Shown one piece after another: positions 23,812 to 33,351 of a stretch of 64,000 bases of DNA. The stretch is from positions 1,181,001-1,245,000 of the forward strand of contig NZ_CP150166.1 in assembly GCF_037963765.1 (NCBI RefSeq). Direction: 5' to 3'. Below the pieces are notes generated by a model, which did not search any database, was not told the DNA's origin, and saw nothing but the letters and a program-made list of their open reading frames with translations. Within the stretch, counting starts at the first letter, position 1, and each line of letters starts with the position of its first letter. This stretch comes from Sporosarcina sp. FSL W8-0480. Lineage in GTDB: Bacteria; Bacillota; Bacilli; Bacillales_A; Planococcaceae. The position numbers and the translations under genes are program-made.

Positions 23812-23964
23812 ATGAGAAAACAACAAAATAAACAAATGGATTCAAAAAGAAATACAATCATTGAGAAACTTGTAAGCAATGGCATATATAAAATAAATGG
23901 CAAACAATTATATGAGCTTACTTTATATGAATTGTTAAAACAGTATACAATGAGAGTAGATTGA
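23812..23964 (+). CDS. Fur-regulated basic protein (FbpA-like)
   Basis: A 50-residue basic peptide whose C-terminal half reads IIEKLVSNGIYKINGKQLYE then LTLYELLKQY, matching the FbpA-type consensus (LIxxGxYKxxxxQLYELTLSELExxY). In B. subtilis Fbp peptides act in the iron-sparing response with the small RNA FsrA. AAGGAGGA lies 12 bases before the ATG at 23812. I see no 7-1-7 Fur box in the 90 bases upstream, so iron control is not supported by the sequence. It lies 18 bp before an amidase gene, probably co-transcribed. Confidence 0.75.
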   Translation: MRKQQNKQMDSKRNTIIEKLVSNGIYKINGKQLYELTLYELLKQYTMRVD

Positions 23965-23982
23965 ATCATTGGGGGGATAAGC

Positions 23983-25437
23983 TTGAACGGGAAATTGGAG
24001 AGACTTCGCAAAGAATGGTTGGAGGAAGCGACCATTCGCCAAATGCAGCAAAAGATGGGGAACAATGAAATCAATTCTGAAGAACTTGTGATCATGTACT
24101 TACAAAGAATTTCAGAGGTAGATCAAACGGTAAACGCTATCTTAGAGATTAATCCAGAAGCACTCCAAATAGCGCGTTCACTTGATGAGGAACGACGTTC
24201 TGGAAAAGTGCGCTCTCTTTTGCACGGAATACCGGTGCTGCTAAAAGATAATATGGATACTGGTGATAAAATGCATACAAGCTGTGGTTCATTGGCAATG
24301 AAAGATTACTTTGCAGATGAAGATGCATTTTTAGTGAAGAAATTACGTGATGCAGGCGCTGTCATTCTTGGCAAGACGAATATGACTGAATGGGCGAACT
24401 TCATGTCTGACCGGATGAGGAATGGCTGGAGTTCCCGCGGGGGGCAAGTGAATAATCCATACGGACCATTCGACGTTGGAGGTTCGAGTTCGGGTGCTGC
24501 AGCCGCTGTCACTGCCAACATGGCAGCGGTATCAATTGGAACAGAGACAAGTGGATCGATTATTAATCCATCCGTACAGAACGCACTTGTCGGGATAAAG
24601 CCGACAGTAGGTGCAATAAGCCGAAGCGGCATCATCCCGCTATCCTTCACTCAGGATACCCCGGGACCAATGGCGCGTACAGTTGAAGATGCAACGATAA
24701 CGTTCAGTCTGATGATAGGGTACGATCCTGACGATCCGGTTACGAAAGGATCCAAATGTTTTGCCGGGATTGACTGGCTTTCCTTATTGAACCCTAATGC
24801 GCTTAATGGTAAAAGAATCGGTATTGCCCGTTCAATTTTCGAACGTGAAATTTCGACAGAAAGAAAGACGCAGTTCGATGCAGTCCTTACTCAAATGCAA
24901 TCATTAGGCGCTGAAATTATCGATTCAATCGACTTAGGAACGATGGAGGATGATTTAGGCTATGATGTCCTACTCTATGAATTCAAGTCTGCATTGAATG
25001 CGTATCTTGGAAAAACACCTATGACAAACCCGATGCGAACGTTGTCCGACATCATTCAATTCAATAAAGAGCATTCAGAAGAAACTCTCAAATTTGGTCA
25101 AGTGATGTTGGAGAAAGTGGACCGAACAAGTGGAAGGTTGAAGGAACCGGCCTATATCGATGCTTTGATCAAAAACCGACATTTGGCGGGGGAAGTAGCC
25201 CTTGACAAGGCATTTAACGAACATCAAATTGATTTCCTATTATTTCCACAAGACCATGGATGTAGCTTCAGCGCAGCGGCGGGTTATCCGGCAATCACAG
25301 CTCCCGCATCCTTTTCGGAAAATGGAGAGCCGTTTTGTATTACTATGTGCGGCCGGGCATTTTCCGAGCCGGAATTAATAGGTTATGCATATGCATTCGA
25401 ACAACAGACATTGGCCAGAACCAAGCCAAATGTATAA
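23983..25437 (+). CDS. Amidase (amidase-signature family)
   Basis: A 484-residue amidase-signature hydrolase. The Ser-cisSer-Lys triad is visible: Lys in LLKDNMDTGDKMHTSCGSLAM, the cis-Ser in the Gly/Ser loop GGSSSGAAAAV and the nucleophilic Ser in GTETSGSIINPS. It has no gatB/gatC neighbours, so it is not GatA; substrate is unknown (amide, carbamate or peptide amide). TTG start behind GGGGGGAT. It follows the Fbp-like peptide by 18 bp, a pairing seen in some Bacillales (recalled, moderate certainty). Confidence 0.9.
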   Translation: MNGKLERLRKEWLEEATIRQMQQKMGNNEINSEELVIMYLQRISEVDQTVNAILEINPEALQIARSLDEERRSGKVRSLLHGIPVLLKDNMDTGDKMHTSCGSLAMKDYFADEDAFLVKKLRDAGAVILGKTNMTEWANFMSDRMRNGWSSRGGQVNNPYGPFDVGGSSSGAAAAVTANMAAVSIGTETSGSIINPSVQNALVGIKPTVGAISRSGIIPLSFTQDTPGPMARTVEDATITFSLMIGYDPDDPVTKGSKCFAGIDWLSLLNPNALNGKRIGIARSIFEREISTERKTQFDAVLTQMQSLGAEIIDSIDLGTMEDDLGYDVLLYEFKSALNAYLGKTPMTNPMRTLSDIIQFNKEHSEETLKFGQVMLEKVDRTSGRLKEPAYIDALIKNRHLAGEVALDKAFNEHQIDFLLFPQDHGCSFSAAAGYPAITAPASFSENGEPFCITMCGRAFSEPELIGYAYAFEQQTLARTKPNV

Positions 25438-25496
25438 AAATGTTGAAATGAAATGGAATCCAGTCCATTATGAGATGAGGTATAAGGAAAGCAGGG

Positions 25497-26684
25497 ATGA
25501 GAATGTCCTTCTTGGAAAAAATGGACGAAGTATTTAAGAAGAAGTGGAAATTTGAACACGAGACGCCAATCCAATCACAAATGATTCCTGAATTGTTGAA
25601 TGGCAAGGATGTCGTAGCAGAATCCCCAACAGGAACAGGAAAGACGTTGGCATACGTATTGCCGATGCTGCAAAAGGTAGATGGCGATAAAATGCAGACA
25701 CAGGCATTGATCATGGCACCGTCACAAGAATTAGCGATGCAGATCGTCAATGTCATTCGTGATTGGGTGGAAGGAACAAGCATATCCGTCACGCAGCTAA
25801 TTGGCGGTGCGAATATGCAACGGCAAATTGAGCGGCTGAAGAAAAAGCCGACCATCGTCGTTGGAACCCCTGGTCGATTGGTCGAACTTGTTAAAGCAAG
25901 ACGATTAAAAATGAGTGATATTCGGTATATCGTCTTAGATGAAGGTGATCAGCTTCTTTCTCGTGAGTACCGAGTCATTGTTAAAGATTTGATTGAAGCT
26001 GCTAATACTGATCGCCAAGTGGCGGTTGTATCTGCAACCATTACAGATGAAATTGAAATTGTCGCGAAGAATCTTATGAATGACCCAATTCGACTAAAAG
26101 TGTCGCCAGAAGATATGCCGTTATCCGGAAAGGTGGTGCATTCGTTTGTCAAAACGGATGCCCGTGACAAAACGGATTTACTACGAGGTCTATCACATCT
26201 ACCCGATATTAGAGCCCTTGCATTCATGAACAATGTCGATCAGCTTCGGATGAAAGAATTGAAATTACAATACAATGAAGCACCAATCGCTGTGTTATAT
26301 TCATCTATGAAAAAATTCGAACGACAAGAAACGCTTGACCGTTTCCGTAAAGGTGAAATCCATATACTGATTGCCACCGACCTTGCTGCGAGAGGTTTGG
26401 ATATCCAAGGATTGACCCACGTCATCCATGTCGACGTCCCTCATACAATCGAGCAATATCTACACCGCTCAGGACGCACCGGACGAGCTGGCGAGGACGG
26501 AGAAGTCCTAACACTACTCTCCTACCCAGAAGAACGAACGTATCGAAAACTCGCAAAGGGCTTCAAACCTGTCCAAAAAGTATGGTACAAAGGCAAACTG
26601 ACAGAAGGAAACTCCAAAACAGTAGGCGGCCAAAAACCGGCAGCTAAAAAAACAACATCCAAAAAACCAAATAAAAAAAGATAA
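25497..26684 (+). CDS. DEAD-box RNA helicase, YfmL type
   Basis: A 395-residue helicase with a two-RecA core and motifs in order: Q-motif ETPIQSQMIP, motif I SPTGTGKT, motif Ib GTPGRL, motif II DEGD (instead of DEAD), motif III SAT, and motif VI HRSGRTGRAG. The tail of about 30 residues is very Lys-rich. The short form and DEGD box fit B. subtilis YfmL, involved in 50S subunit assembly at low temperature. ATG at 25497 or 25503; both lie behind AAGGAAAGCAGGG. Confidence 0.87.
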   Translation: MRMSFLEKMDEVFKKKWKFEHETPIQSQMIPELLNGKDVVAESPTGTGKTLAYVLPMLQKVDGDKMQTQALIMAPSQELAMQIVNVIRDWVEGTSISVTQLIGGANMQRQIERLKKKPTIVVGTPGRLVELVKARRLKMSDIRYIVLDEGDQLLSREYRVIVKDLIEAANTDRQVAVVSATITDEIEIVAKNLMNDPIRLKVSPEDMPLSGKVVHSFVKTDARDKTDLLRGLSHLPDIRALAFMNNVDQLRMKELKLQYNEAPIAVLYSSMKKFERQETLDRFRKGEIHILIATDLAARGLDIQGLTHVIHVDVPHTIEQYLHRSGRTGRAGEDGEVLTLLSYPEERTYRKLAKGFKPVQKVWYKGKLTEGNSKTVGGQKPAAKKTTSKKPNKKR

Positions 26685-26733
26685 AAAGGGCAACGCCAAC
26701 TCCATGAAAAAGTGGATTGGCTCGCCCTTTTTG
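26684..26733 (+). terminator. Terminator after helicase gene
   Basis: AAAAAGGGC and GCCCTTTTT outer arms with an inner GCCAA..TTGGC pair; bases between form a longer loop. Confidence 0.75.
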
Positions 26734-26769
26734 TTATTTTTAAAAATACTCTTAGTAACAGGCATTTCC

Positions 26770-26894
26770 GTTGCTTGAAGTGCAAGGCGGCGACTCCAGC
26801 GGGAACAGCGCGAGCTGAAAGCCCCGCAGGAGCGAAGCGACGAGGAGATTGAAGCCGTGCCCGCGGAATGCGTCCACCTGGAACGTAAAGCAAC
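26770..26894 (+). repeat. Intergenic GC-rich repeat, copy A (full length)
   Basis: About 125 bp, bounded by GTTGCTT at the left and AAGCAAC at the right, a perfect 7-bp terminal inverted repeat. The interior is far more GC-rich than neighbouring genes and includes GGCGGCGACTCCAGCGGGAA and GCAGGAGCGAAGCGACGAGG. I recall near-identical elements scattered between genes in Bacillus, Sporosarcina and Lysinibacillus. It ends exactly at the stop codon of the convergent map gene. Confidence 0.75.
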
Positions 26895-27644
<750 letters not shown>

Positions 27645-27724
27645 TTACAGGTCCCTTCTTCGCAACATACTTTTCCATCTGATTATAACATAACTATTCT
27701 AACCAAAAGGTCCGTATGCCTAAA

Positions 27725-28066
27725 TCACTTCAGTACTTTTACACCTTGGAAGACATTCCAAATAACGACAAATAAAAAAAGGAGACCATACAAAAGCATG
27801 AAAAGGAAAGGAGCCAACCCCCAAAAGTCAAACTGTCCACTCATCATCGTATATAATCTGGATTCATATGAAATGATTGAGAATGAAAAAAGGATAAACC
27901 CGGCTATCAGCAGTACAACCGGTGCCAAATGAGAAATTAGCGAGCGTTTGGCATGTCCTTTTACTTCATGATCATCTGTGATGAAAAAAACGATGGCAGG
28001 TAAGAGAAGGGGTGAAAAGAATATACTGAAATAACATAATGCAGATAGTATTTTACTGTTGGACAT
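27725..28066 (-). CDS. DUF4870-type membrane protein
   Basis: A 113-residue protein with three to four hydrophobic spans (starting SNSKILSALCYFSIFFSPLL, then HEVKGHAKRSLISHL) that fits the DUF4870/Tic20-like small membrane family. ATG at 28066 is preceded by AGGAGG at 7 bases; the in-frame TTG 24 bases upstream lies before the ribosome-binding site. Function unknown. It is divergent from the thiT riboswitch region. Confidence 0.82.
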   Translation of the reverse strand: MSNSKILSALCYFSIFFSPLLLPAIVFFITDDHEVKGHAKRSLISHLAPVVLLIAGFILFSFSIISYESRLYTMMSGQFDFWGLAPFLFMLLYGLLFLFVVIWNVFQGVKVLK

Positions 28067-28159
28067 TGGCAAACCTCCTATAGTTTTCAAAACCTTATAG
28101 AATCATCTTGCTATTATGTACTTTAACATATACAATGTATACGACAATTGAATTACACG

Positions 28160-28246
28160 ACCACAAGGGGTGCCTTCACTGGCTGAGATTGGACATCTGT
28201 CCTAACCCTTCGAACCTGTAAGTTCATGCTTGCGTAGGGATGTGGA
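28160..28246 (+). ncRNA. TPP riboswitch (THI element) upstream of thiT
   Basis: Contains CCACAAGGGGTGCC, CTGGCTGAGAT, TAACCCTTCGAACCTG, TTCATGCTTGCGTAGGGA and closing TGTGG that pairs with CCACA as P1. All THI-box blocks are present in order. A terminator at 28265-28300 follows, so control is by premature termination; thiT begins 220 bases after the aptamer. Confidence 0.95.
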
Positions 28247-28264
28247 TGGAAACTGACATTATTT

Positions 28265-28300
28265 AACGATGTCTCGGTTCTATCCGGGACGTCGTTTTTT
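28265..28300 (+). terminator. TPP-riboswitch-controlled terminator of thiT
   Basis: ACGATGTCTCGG and CCGGGACGTCGT arms (two G-T pairs) with a 6-base loop and six T residues. Confidence 0.85.
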
Positions 28301-28466
28301 GTTTGTAAAAAAGGTGACTCTGCTTTAAACGTAACCTTGATTGGCCAAAATTAAACTTTTAGTCCCGTAATATTTGCCAAACTGGTATAAGCGGCCGTCA
28401 TGTGGAAGCAGTTGAAGTCTTTTCTTCTCCCGTATCCCTCCGACAAAAAAAGAGGAGGATTTTCAA

Positions 28467-29027
28467 TTGGATCGTAAACGTCTACAATTTTTATTAGAGG
28501 TTGCTATTTTTGGTGCACTATCATTCGTCTTGGATTTGCTCGTTTTGTTCAAAATGCCTCAAGGCGGATCAATCACATTATCGATGCTGCCGATCATCGT
28601 CATCGCGTTCAGATGGGGAATACTTGGCGGAATGTTAACAGGATTAATTACCGGATTGTTACAGGTAATTAGCGGGGCATATGTGTTGAATATCTACCAA
28701 GCGGCACTCGATTATTTTGTTGCTTATTCGGTGGTAGGGCTCGCAGCAGTTACATTAGGCTGGTTGCTTAGTAGTAGAAAATCGGGGAATAAACGATCGA
28801 TGGTTTCGGCAATCGTTATTGGAACTGTAATTGGAGGAGTATTACGATTCCTTGCCCATTTTATCGGAGGAGTTGTTTTCTTCGCCGAATTCGCAGGAGA
28901 TCAGCCAGTATGGTTGTATTCACTTGTGTATAACGCTTCGTATATGATTCCTTCAATCATCCTTTGTGCGATTGTAGCAGTACCTTTATTCACAACTGCT
29001 CCAAGACTTATTCAAAGGGCGGCATAA
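28467..29027 (+). CDS. thiT: Thiamine ECF transporter S component ThiT
   Basis: A 186-residue six-span membrane protein matching ThiT (YuaJ), the thiamine-binding S component that works with the shared EcfAA'T energising module encoded elsewhere. Landmarks are FGALSFVLDLL, the LxGGMLTGLITGLLQ region and NIYQAALDYFVAYSVVGLA with the conserved Tyr/Asp residues near the binding pocket. Start is TTG behind GAGGAGG. Regulated by the TPP riboswitch at 28160. The 165 bases between the terminator and the start contain no other recognisable element. Confidence 0.93.
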   Translation: MDRKRLQFLLEVAIFGALSFVLDLLVLFKMPQGGSITLSMLPIIVIAFRWGILGGMLTGLITGLLQVISGAYVLNIYQAALDYFVAYSVVGLAAVTLGWLLSSRKSGNKRSMVSAIVIGTVIGGVLRFLAHFIGGVVFFAEFAGDQPVWLYSLVYNASYMIPSIILCAIVAVPLFTTAPRLIQRAA

Positions 29028-29033
29028 AAAAAT

Positions 29034-29074
29034 GAGTAGGCGCTTGAAAAAATCAGGCACCTACTCTATTTTTA
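29034..29074. terminator. Bidirectional terminator between thiT and the TspO-like gene
   Basis: GAGTAGGCGC-type arm pairs with GCACCTACTC, with A and T tracts on both sides. Confidence 0.8.
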
Positions 29075-29802
29075 TTATCCGTATTTTTTCCTGAGAATAA
29101 GAAGATGCATGTAATGATTGTTGCACATAAGAAGCTTGCAGCTGCCGATATGAACAACTCCTCGGTCCCGTTTCTAAAGGCAATTCCGATGAAAGCCCAA
29201 ACGAAAACAAGATTCATTACATAATCTCGGTGGTGGTACATAAAATGTAGTGCGAACGCAGTAGAGATGGTTAAATAGATGACCGTCCAAAGTGGATCAC
29301 TTAAGCCCATTCCGGACCAGTCGTTAATCATAAGTGTATAACTGACGTTTGCAATGGTCGAAATGACGCCCCAACCAACTAACAGGCTGAACGGAATTCT
29401 TCCAAGTAATCGGTTTTCCCTTTTCGGATAGGAAAAGTAAAAGGCAAGCAATAAAGATAGAAGTGCAAGCTTTACAACGACCGTCCAGTTGAACAATCCG
29501 TAATGCCATAAAAAAATCCAAGCAATGTGCAATAGGCAACATAGTATAAAAAGTGAAGCCACACGGTTTTGGTACGTATTACTTAACTTTCGCCCCGCTT
29601 TATTGAAATTGAAAATCCAGTAAAAAAGCAGGACAACTATTACGCCCAAAATGAGCAGCACATAATCAGCAGGGATAAAGAGAATAGGCAACCTATTCGC
29701 AATTTCACTCGTTGTAGCCCCATTCAATGAAAAAAATCTTGCTATTACATTCACAATAATGACTGCGAATAAACTTATAGTCATCATGATGATTCTAGAC
29801 AT
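29053..29802 (-). CDS. TspO/MBR-related multi-span membrane protein
   Basis: A 249-residue integral membrane protein with seven predicted spans. The FSLLVGWGVISTIANVSYTL and WTVIYLTISTAFALHFMYHH regions recall the tryptophan-rich sensory/TspO-like family variant found in Bacillales; the shorter five-span TspO core is extended. ATG at 29802 is preceded by AAGGGAGGA; a longer frame upstream lies before that site. Ligand (porphyrin or other) is unknown. Family assignment is moderate. Confidence 0.65.
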   Translation of the reverse strand: MSRIIMMTISLFAVIIVNVIARFFSLNGATTSEIANRLPILFIPADYVLLILGVIVVLLFYWIFNFNKAGRKLSNTYQNRVASLFILCCLLHIAWIFLWHYGLFNWTVVVKLALLSLLLAFYFSYPKRENRLLGRIPFSLLVGWGVISTIANVSYTLMINDWSGMGLSDPLWTVIYLTISTAFALHFMYHHRDYVMNLVFVWAFIGIAFRNGTEELFISAAASFLCATIITCIFLFSGKNTDNKNRVGA

Positions 29803-29963
29803 AATAAATCCTCCCTTTGAACAGTATACATAGGATTTGTAGAGCATGCGAAGGAAAGTATGAAGTTTTAGTCACAAATCTAATATTTCGAATCCCGAAG
29901 ATTCATGTTATAATTGAAAAAGCACTAATTACAAATTTTTAGACGATTAGGGGGAATCAATCA

Positions 29964-31769
29964 ATGCAGACAAAAGAAGAATATTCACAGGTATGGGATT
30001 TAGATGTTTTTTTCAAAGGGGGAAGTGATTCCGAGGAACTTCGTCAACACCTTGATGCGGTAAAAGTACAAATTGGTACATTGGAAGAGCTTGCAAAAAC
30101 TACAGAGACACCGGTATCCAAAAACGATGCGGCTCAAGTATTAAACGTACTTGAGGAAATCACGAACACAGGTAAAAATTTAAGAGAAGCAGGAGCTGTT
30201 ATTGGCTGCTTCACTGCTGCAGATATAAAAGACAAAAAAGCACTTGTGCTCCAGTCAGAAATGGGCTCATTGGGTGCACGATATTCAACAGTCATTTTGA
30301 AATTCCAACAAACGATTACTAAAGCTGAAGAGAATGTGTGGAATGAATTATTAGAATCAGAACAGTTATCTCCATTTGCATTTGTATTAAACGAATGGCG
30401 CGAACAAGTAAAGTTGAAGTTATCTGAGAAAGAGGAAAGTCTGATAACGGCGTTAAGCGTTGATGGATACAATGCATGGGGACAACTATACAACCAATTG
30501 GTCGGAGACATCAAAATTGAAATGACTGTTGACGGTGTTGAGAAAAAGCTTTCCGTTGGGCAAGCAAATAACTTAGGCTCTCATCCGGATGCAGCAGTTC
30601 GTAAGGAAGTATTTGAAAAGCTTGAAGATGCATGGAAAGCGAAAGAGGACTTCTTTGCATCGACATTGAATCATTTGGCTGGCTTCCGTTTGGCGGTTTA
30701 TGAAAAACGCGGATGGGATAATGTCTTAGCCGAGCCGCTAATGCGCAACAGAATGAGCCAAGAGACATTGGATGCAATGTGGGGTGCAATCAGTGCCAAT
30801 AAAGCTCCATTCGCCGACTTTTTGAAATACAAAGCGAAAATGCTTGGTGATGAGAAGATTAATTGGTACGATATGAGCGCTCCTGTTACATCTTCTACAA
30901 AAGAAATGTCCTATCAGGAGGGCGCAGAATTTATTCTTGAGCATTTCGGGAAATTCGGTCCTGAACTTGAGGCGTTTTCTCGTAAAGCATTCGAAGACAG
31001 CTGGATTGAGGCGGAAGATCGTGCGGATAAACGTCCAGGGGGCTTCTGTACAGGAATGCCGGTTTCTGAACAATCCCGTATTTTCATGACATATAGTGGT
31101 TCTATGTCGAATGTTGCTACACTTGCTCATGAATTAGGACATGCTTTCCATTCATACGCATTACGACCTGTGCATTATATGAACCGACAATATGCGATGG
31201 GAGTAGCGGAGACGGCTTCAACATTTGCTGAAATGATTGTTGCAGACGCATCTGTGAAAGCTGCTGAAACAGAAGAGGAAAAACTTGCTTTGCTTGAGGA
31301 TAAAATACAACGAAGTGTGGCATTCTTCATGAATATCCATGCGCGTTTCCTATTTGAAACTCGTTTCTATGAAGAGCGTAAAAATGGGGTCGTACCAGCC
31401 TCACGCTTAAACGAATTAATGGAAGAAGCACAACATGAGGCTTATGCAGGTGCACTTGATTCAACTCATCCGCATTTCTGGGCTTCCAAGCTTCATTTCT
31501 ATATTACAGGTACGCCTTTCTATAACTTCCCATATACATTTGGCTACCTATTCTCCTTAAGCATTTATGCGAAGGCGTTAACAGAAGGGGAATCATTTGA
31601 ACAGAAGTATATGGCGTTATTGCGTGATACGGCTGTAATGTCCGTTGAGGACCTCGCCATGAAGCATCTTGGTGAAGACATCACTAAAGAAGAATTCTGG
31701 GCTAAAGGAGTAGCTCTTTGCGTGCAAGATGTCGAAGAGTTTTTGAAAATAGCTTCCGAAGAAAGGTGA
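29964..31769 (+). CDS. Oligoendopeptidase F (M3 family)
   Basis: A 601-residue cytosolic zinc metallopeptidase of family M3. The HExxH motif is HELGHAFHSY at about residue 388, followed by MGVAETASTFAEM with the third zinc ligand Glu. The N-terminal helical PepF domain is present. It degrades short peptides (about 7-17 residues). ATG at 29964 follows AGGGGGAA. The GNAT gene starts 7 bp after its stop, so they are probably co-transcribed. Confidence 0.93.
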   Translation: MQTKEEYSQVWDLDVFFKGGSDSEELRQHLDAVKVQIGTLEELAKTTETPVSKNDAAQVLNVLEEITNTGKNLREAGAVIGCFTAADIKDKKALVLQSEMGSLGARYSTVILKFQQTITKAEENVWNELLESEQLSPFAFVLNEWREQVKLKLSEKEESLITALSVDGYNAWGQLYNQLVGDIKIEMTVDGVEKKLSVGQANNLGSHPDAAVRKEVFEKLEDAWKAKEDFFASTLNHLAGFRLAVYEKRGWDNVLAEPLMRNRMSQETLDAMWGAISANKAPFADFLKYKAKMLGDEKINWYDMSAPVTSSTKEMSYQEGAEFILEHFGKFGPELEAFSRKAFEDSWIEAEDRADKRPGGFCTGMPVSEQSRIFMTYSGSMSNVATLAHELGHAFHSYALRPVHYMNRQYAMGVAETASTFAEMIVADASVKAAETEEEKLALLEDKIQRSVAFFMNIHARFLFETRFYEERKNGVVPASRLNELMEEAQHEAYAGALDSTHPHFWASKLHFYITGTPFYNFPYTFGYLFSLSIYAKALTEGESFEQKYMALLRDTAVMSVEDLAMKHLGEDITKEEFWAKGVALCVQDVEEFLKIASEER

Positions 31770-31776
31770 AGAAGTA

Positions 31777-32322
31777 TTGATTCTGCTTGAAGGGCGAACT
31801 TGTTATTTACGTATTTTGACAGAAGAAGACGCCGTCATTTTTACTGAACTCCTTATTGCGAATAAAGAGTTTTGGACGGTATTCGAGCCGCGACATGATC
31901 CGGGCTATTACACGGTTTCTGTCCAGCGAAATAAAATTAGGGAATCCCTCTATCAAATGAGAGATCGGCGCGAATATAACTTTGGTATTTTTGACGCCGA
32001 AACAAGCAGGTTAATAGGCCATATTTCTCTATACAGTATTAAAAGGCTTCCATTCTCAAGCGGTTTTGTCGGATATTCGATTGACGAACGGGAAACGGGT
32101 AGGGGACTTGCAACTGAAGCGGTACAAATTGTGACAAAATTCGCGTTTGAAACGGTTTCATTGCATCGGGTTGAAGCTTTCGTTTCCCCGAATAATATTG
32201 GCTCCGTCAGAGTCCTTGAAAATGCAGGGTATGTCCGTGAAGGCTTGCTTAGGAAGCTATTGTACATTAATGGATCCTGGGAGGATCACTATATGTACGC
32301 AAGTCTATCAGATGATCATTGA
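31777..32322 (+). CDS. GNAT acetyltransferase, RimJ/RimL type
   Basis: A 181-residue GNAT protein of the RimJ/RimL group that acetylates protein N termini or amino groups. The acetyl-CoA-binding region reads GYSIDERETGRGLATEAVQI (R/Q-x-x-G-x-A type loop), followed by VEAFVSPNNIGSVRVLENAG. TTG start behind AAAGGTGA, 7 bp after pepF. The substrate is unknown. Confidence 0.88.
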   Translation: MILLEGRTCYLRILTEEDAVIFTELLIANKEFWTVFEPRHDPGYYTVSVQRNKIRESLYQMRDRREYNFGIFDAETSRLIGHISLYSIKRLPFSSGFVGYSIDERETGRGLATEAVQIVTKFAFETVSLHRVEAFVSPNNIGSVRVLENAGYVREGLLRKLLYINGSWEDHYMYASLSDDH

Positions 32323-32362
32323 AAGGGTAAGGCCGCCTGGCGGAAACTATTAGCTAAGATGA

Positions 32363-32396
32363 AAAGCCGATTCTTCTTATGAAGAATCGGCTTTTG
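32363..32396 (+). terminator. Terminator after pepF-GNAT operon
   Basis: AAGCCGATTCTTC and GAAGAATCGGCTT form a 13-bp perfect stem with a 4-base loop. Confidence 0.88.
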
Positions 32397-32452
32397 TCAT
32401 CTTAGGGCATATTTCCCCTCACTTTTGTCTATTCCCCAGGAAATATAGATCG

Positions 32453-33028
32453 TCAATTTTCGACAAGATAATCATAACCATTTGTTATGATATCCAGTTG
32501 ACCCGTGTGGGGATCGACGACAAGTCCATGAACAGGAACATTGCGGTCCATTAGCGGGTGATTCCGTACTTGATCTACACTGCTTTTCACACTTTGCGTA
32601 ACGTCGTTAAAGCCTCGAAGCCACTCTTTCATATCGATTCCGGAATACTTCAATGTAGTAAATAGATTTTTATCAATTCCTCTTTCCACCATACTTTCAA
32701 CAATTGAAGTAGTATCGACCGAACTCATTCCACAGTCATGGTGTCCTATAATATATACTTCGTCCGCCTTTAATTGATAGATGGCGACAAGGATACTTCT
32801 CATTACGCTACCGAATGGGTGTGTGACAATGGCACCAGCACTTTTAATGATTTTGGCGTCGCCATTCTTCAAGTTCATGGCCTTTGGAAGTAGTTCTGTC
32901 AACCTTGTGTCCATGCAAGTCAGCATAACAATCCGTTTGTCGGGGAATTTTGTTGTTTCATATTCTTTGAATTTCTCATCTTGTACAAAGTCTTTATTGA
33001 AATCGATGATTTCGGATAAAATTGTCAT
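32453..33028 (-). CDS. Beta-class carbonic anhydrase
   Basis: A 191-residue enzyme interconverting CO2 and bicarbonate. Zinc ligands Cys38 (CMDTR, with the Asp40-Arg42 dyad), His96 and Cys99 (GHHDCGM) are present. The form fits the short type II beta-CA (YtiB/YvdA-like) of Bacillales. ATG at 33028 follows TGGAGGTG. It may be co-transcribed with the 45-residue membrane peptide upstream, though a terminator lies between. Confidence 0.92.
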   Translation of the reverse strand: MTILSEIIDFNKDFVQDEKFKEYETTKFPDKRIVMLTCMDTRLTELLPKAMNLKNGDAKIIKSAGAIVTHPFGSVMRSILVAIYQLKADEVYIIGHHDCGMSSVDTTSIVESMVERGIDKNLFTTLKYSGIDMKEWLRGFNDVTQSVKSSVDQVRNHPLMDRNVPVHGLVVDPHTGQLDIITNGYDYLVEN

Positions 33029-33065
33029 ATATGCACCTCCAAATAGTTGCCTTTAAGATAGTTTA

Positions 33066-33104
33066 CATAAAAAAAAAAGGACTGCCAAGCGGCAACCCTT
33101 TTCA
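33066..33104 (-). terminator. Terminator of the 45-residue membrane-peptide gene
   Basis: On the minus strand AAAAGGGTTGCC pairs with GGCAGTCCTTTT across GCTT and runs into a long T tract. Confidence 0.7.
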
Positions 33105-33108
33105 TAGA

Positions 33109-33246
33109 TTATTTTACTTCCGGTTTCGGATCGATTCTTTCTGAATCGGAAGAATGAAGAGCTTTACTCAAATAGTGCATTGTGAAATAAGCTGAAATAC
33201 CAAGCATAACGGCATAACCGATAACTGTAGTGTACATTAAGCCCAT
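33109..33246 (-). CDS. 45-residue single-span membrane peptide
   Basis: A 45-codon ORF starting MGLMYTTVIGYAVMLGISAY, with one hydrophobic segment (residues 3-24) and a charged C-terminal tail ending ERIDPKPEVK. GAGAGGGG lies about 8 bases before the ATG, a TATAAT element lies about 50 bases upstream, and a terminator follows directly. It is thus a complete small transcription unit. I do not recognise the family; a small regulatory membrane protein is possible. Confidence 0.65.
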   Translation of the reverse strand: MGLMYTTVIGYAVMLGISAYFTMHYLSKALHSSDSERIDPKPEVK

Positions 33247-33351
33247 AGCGAGACCCCTCTCTACGTCGATTGTTTAATATACACCCATTATACTATAAAA
33301 CAGAAATAATTAAAGGGTAGATTGAAATGTTATTAGTAAATGTGACGGAAA

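Noticed and set aside
25343..25855. 170-codon minus-strand ORF at the amidase/helicase junction
   Set aside because: Opposite two well-supported genes; no start signals.
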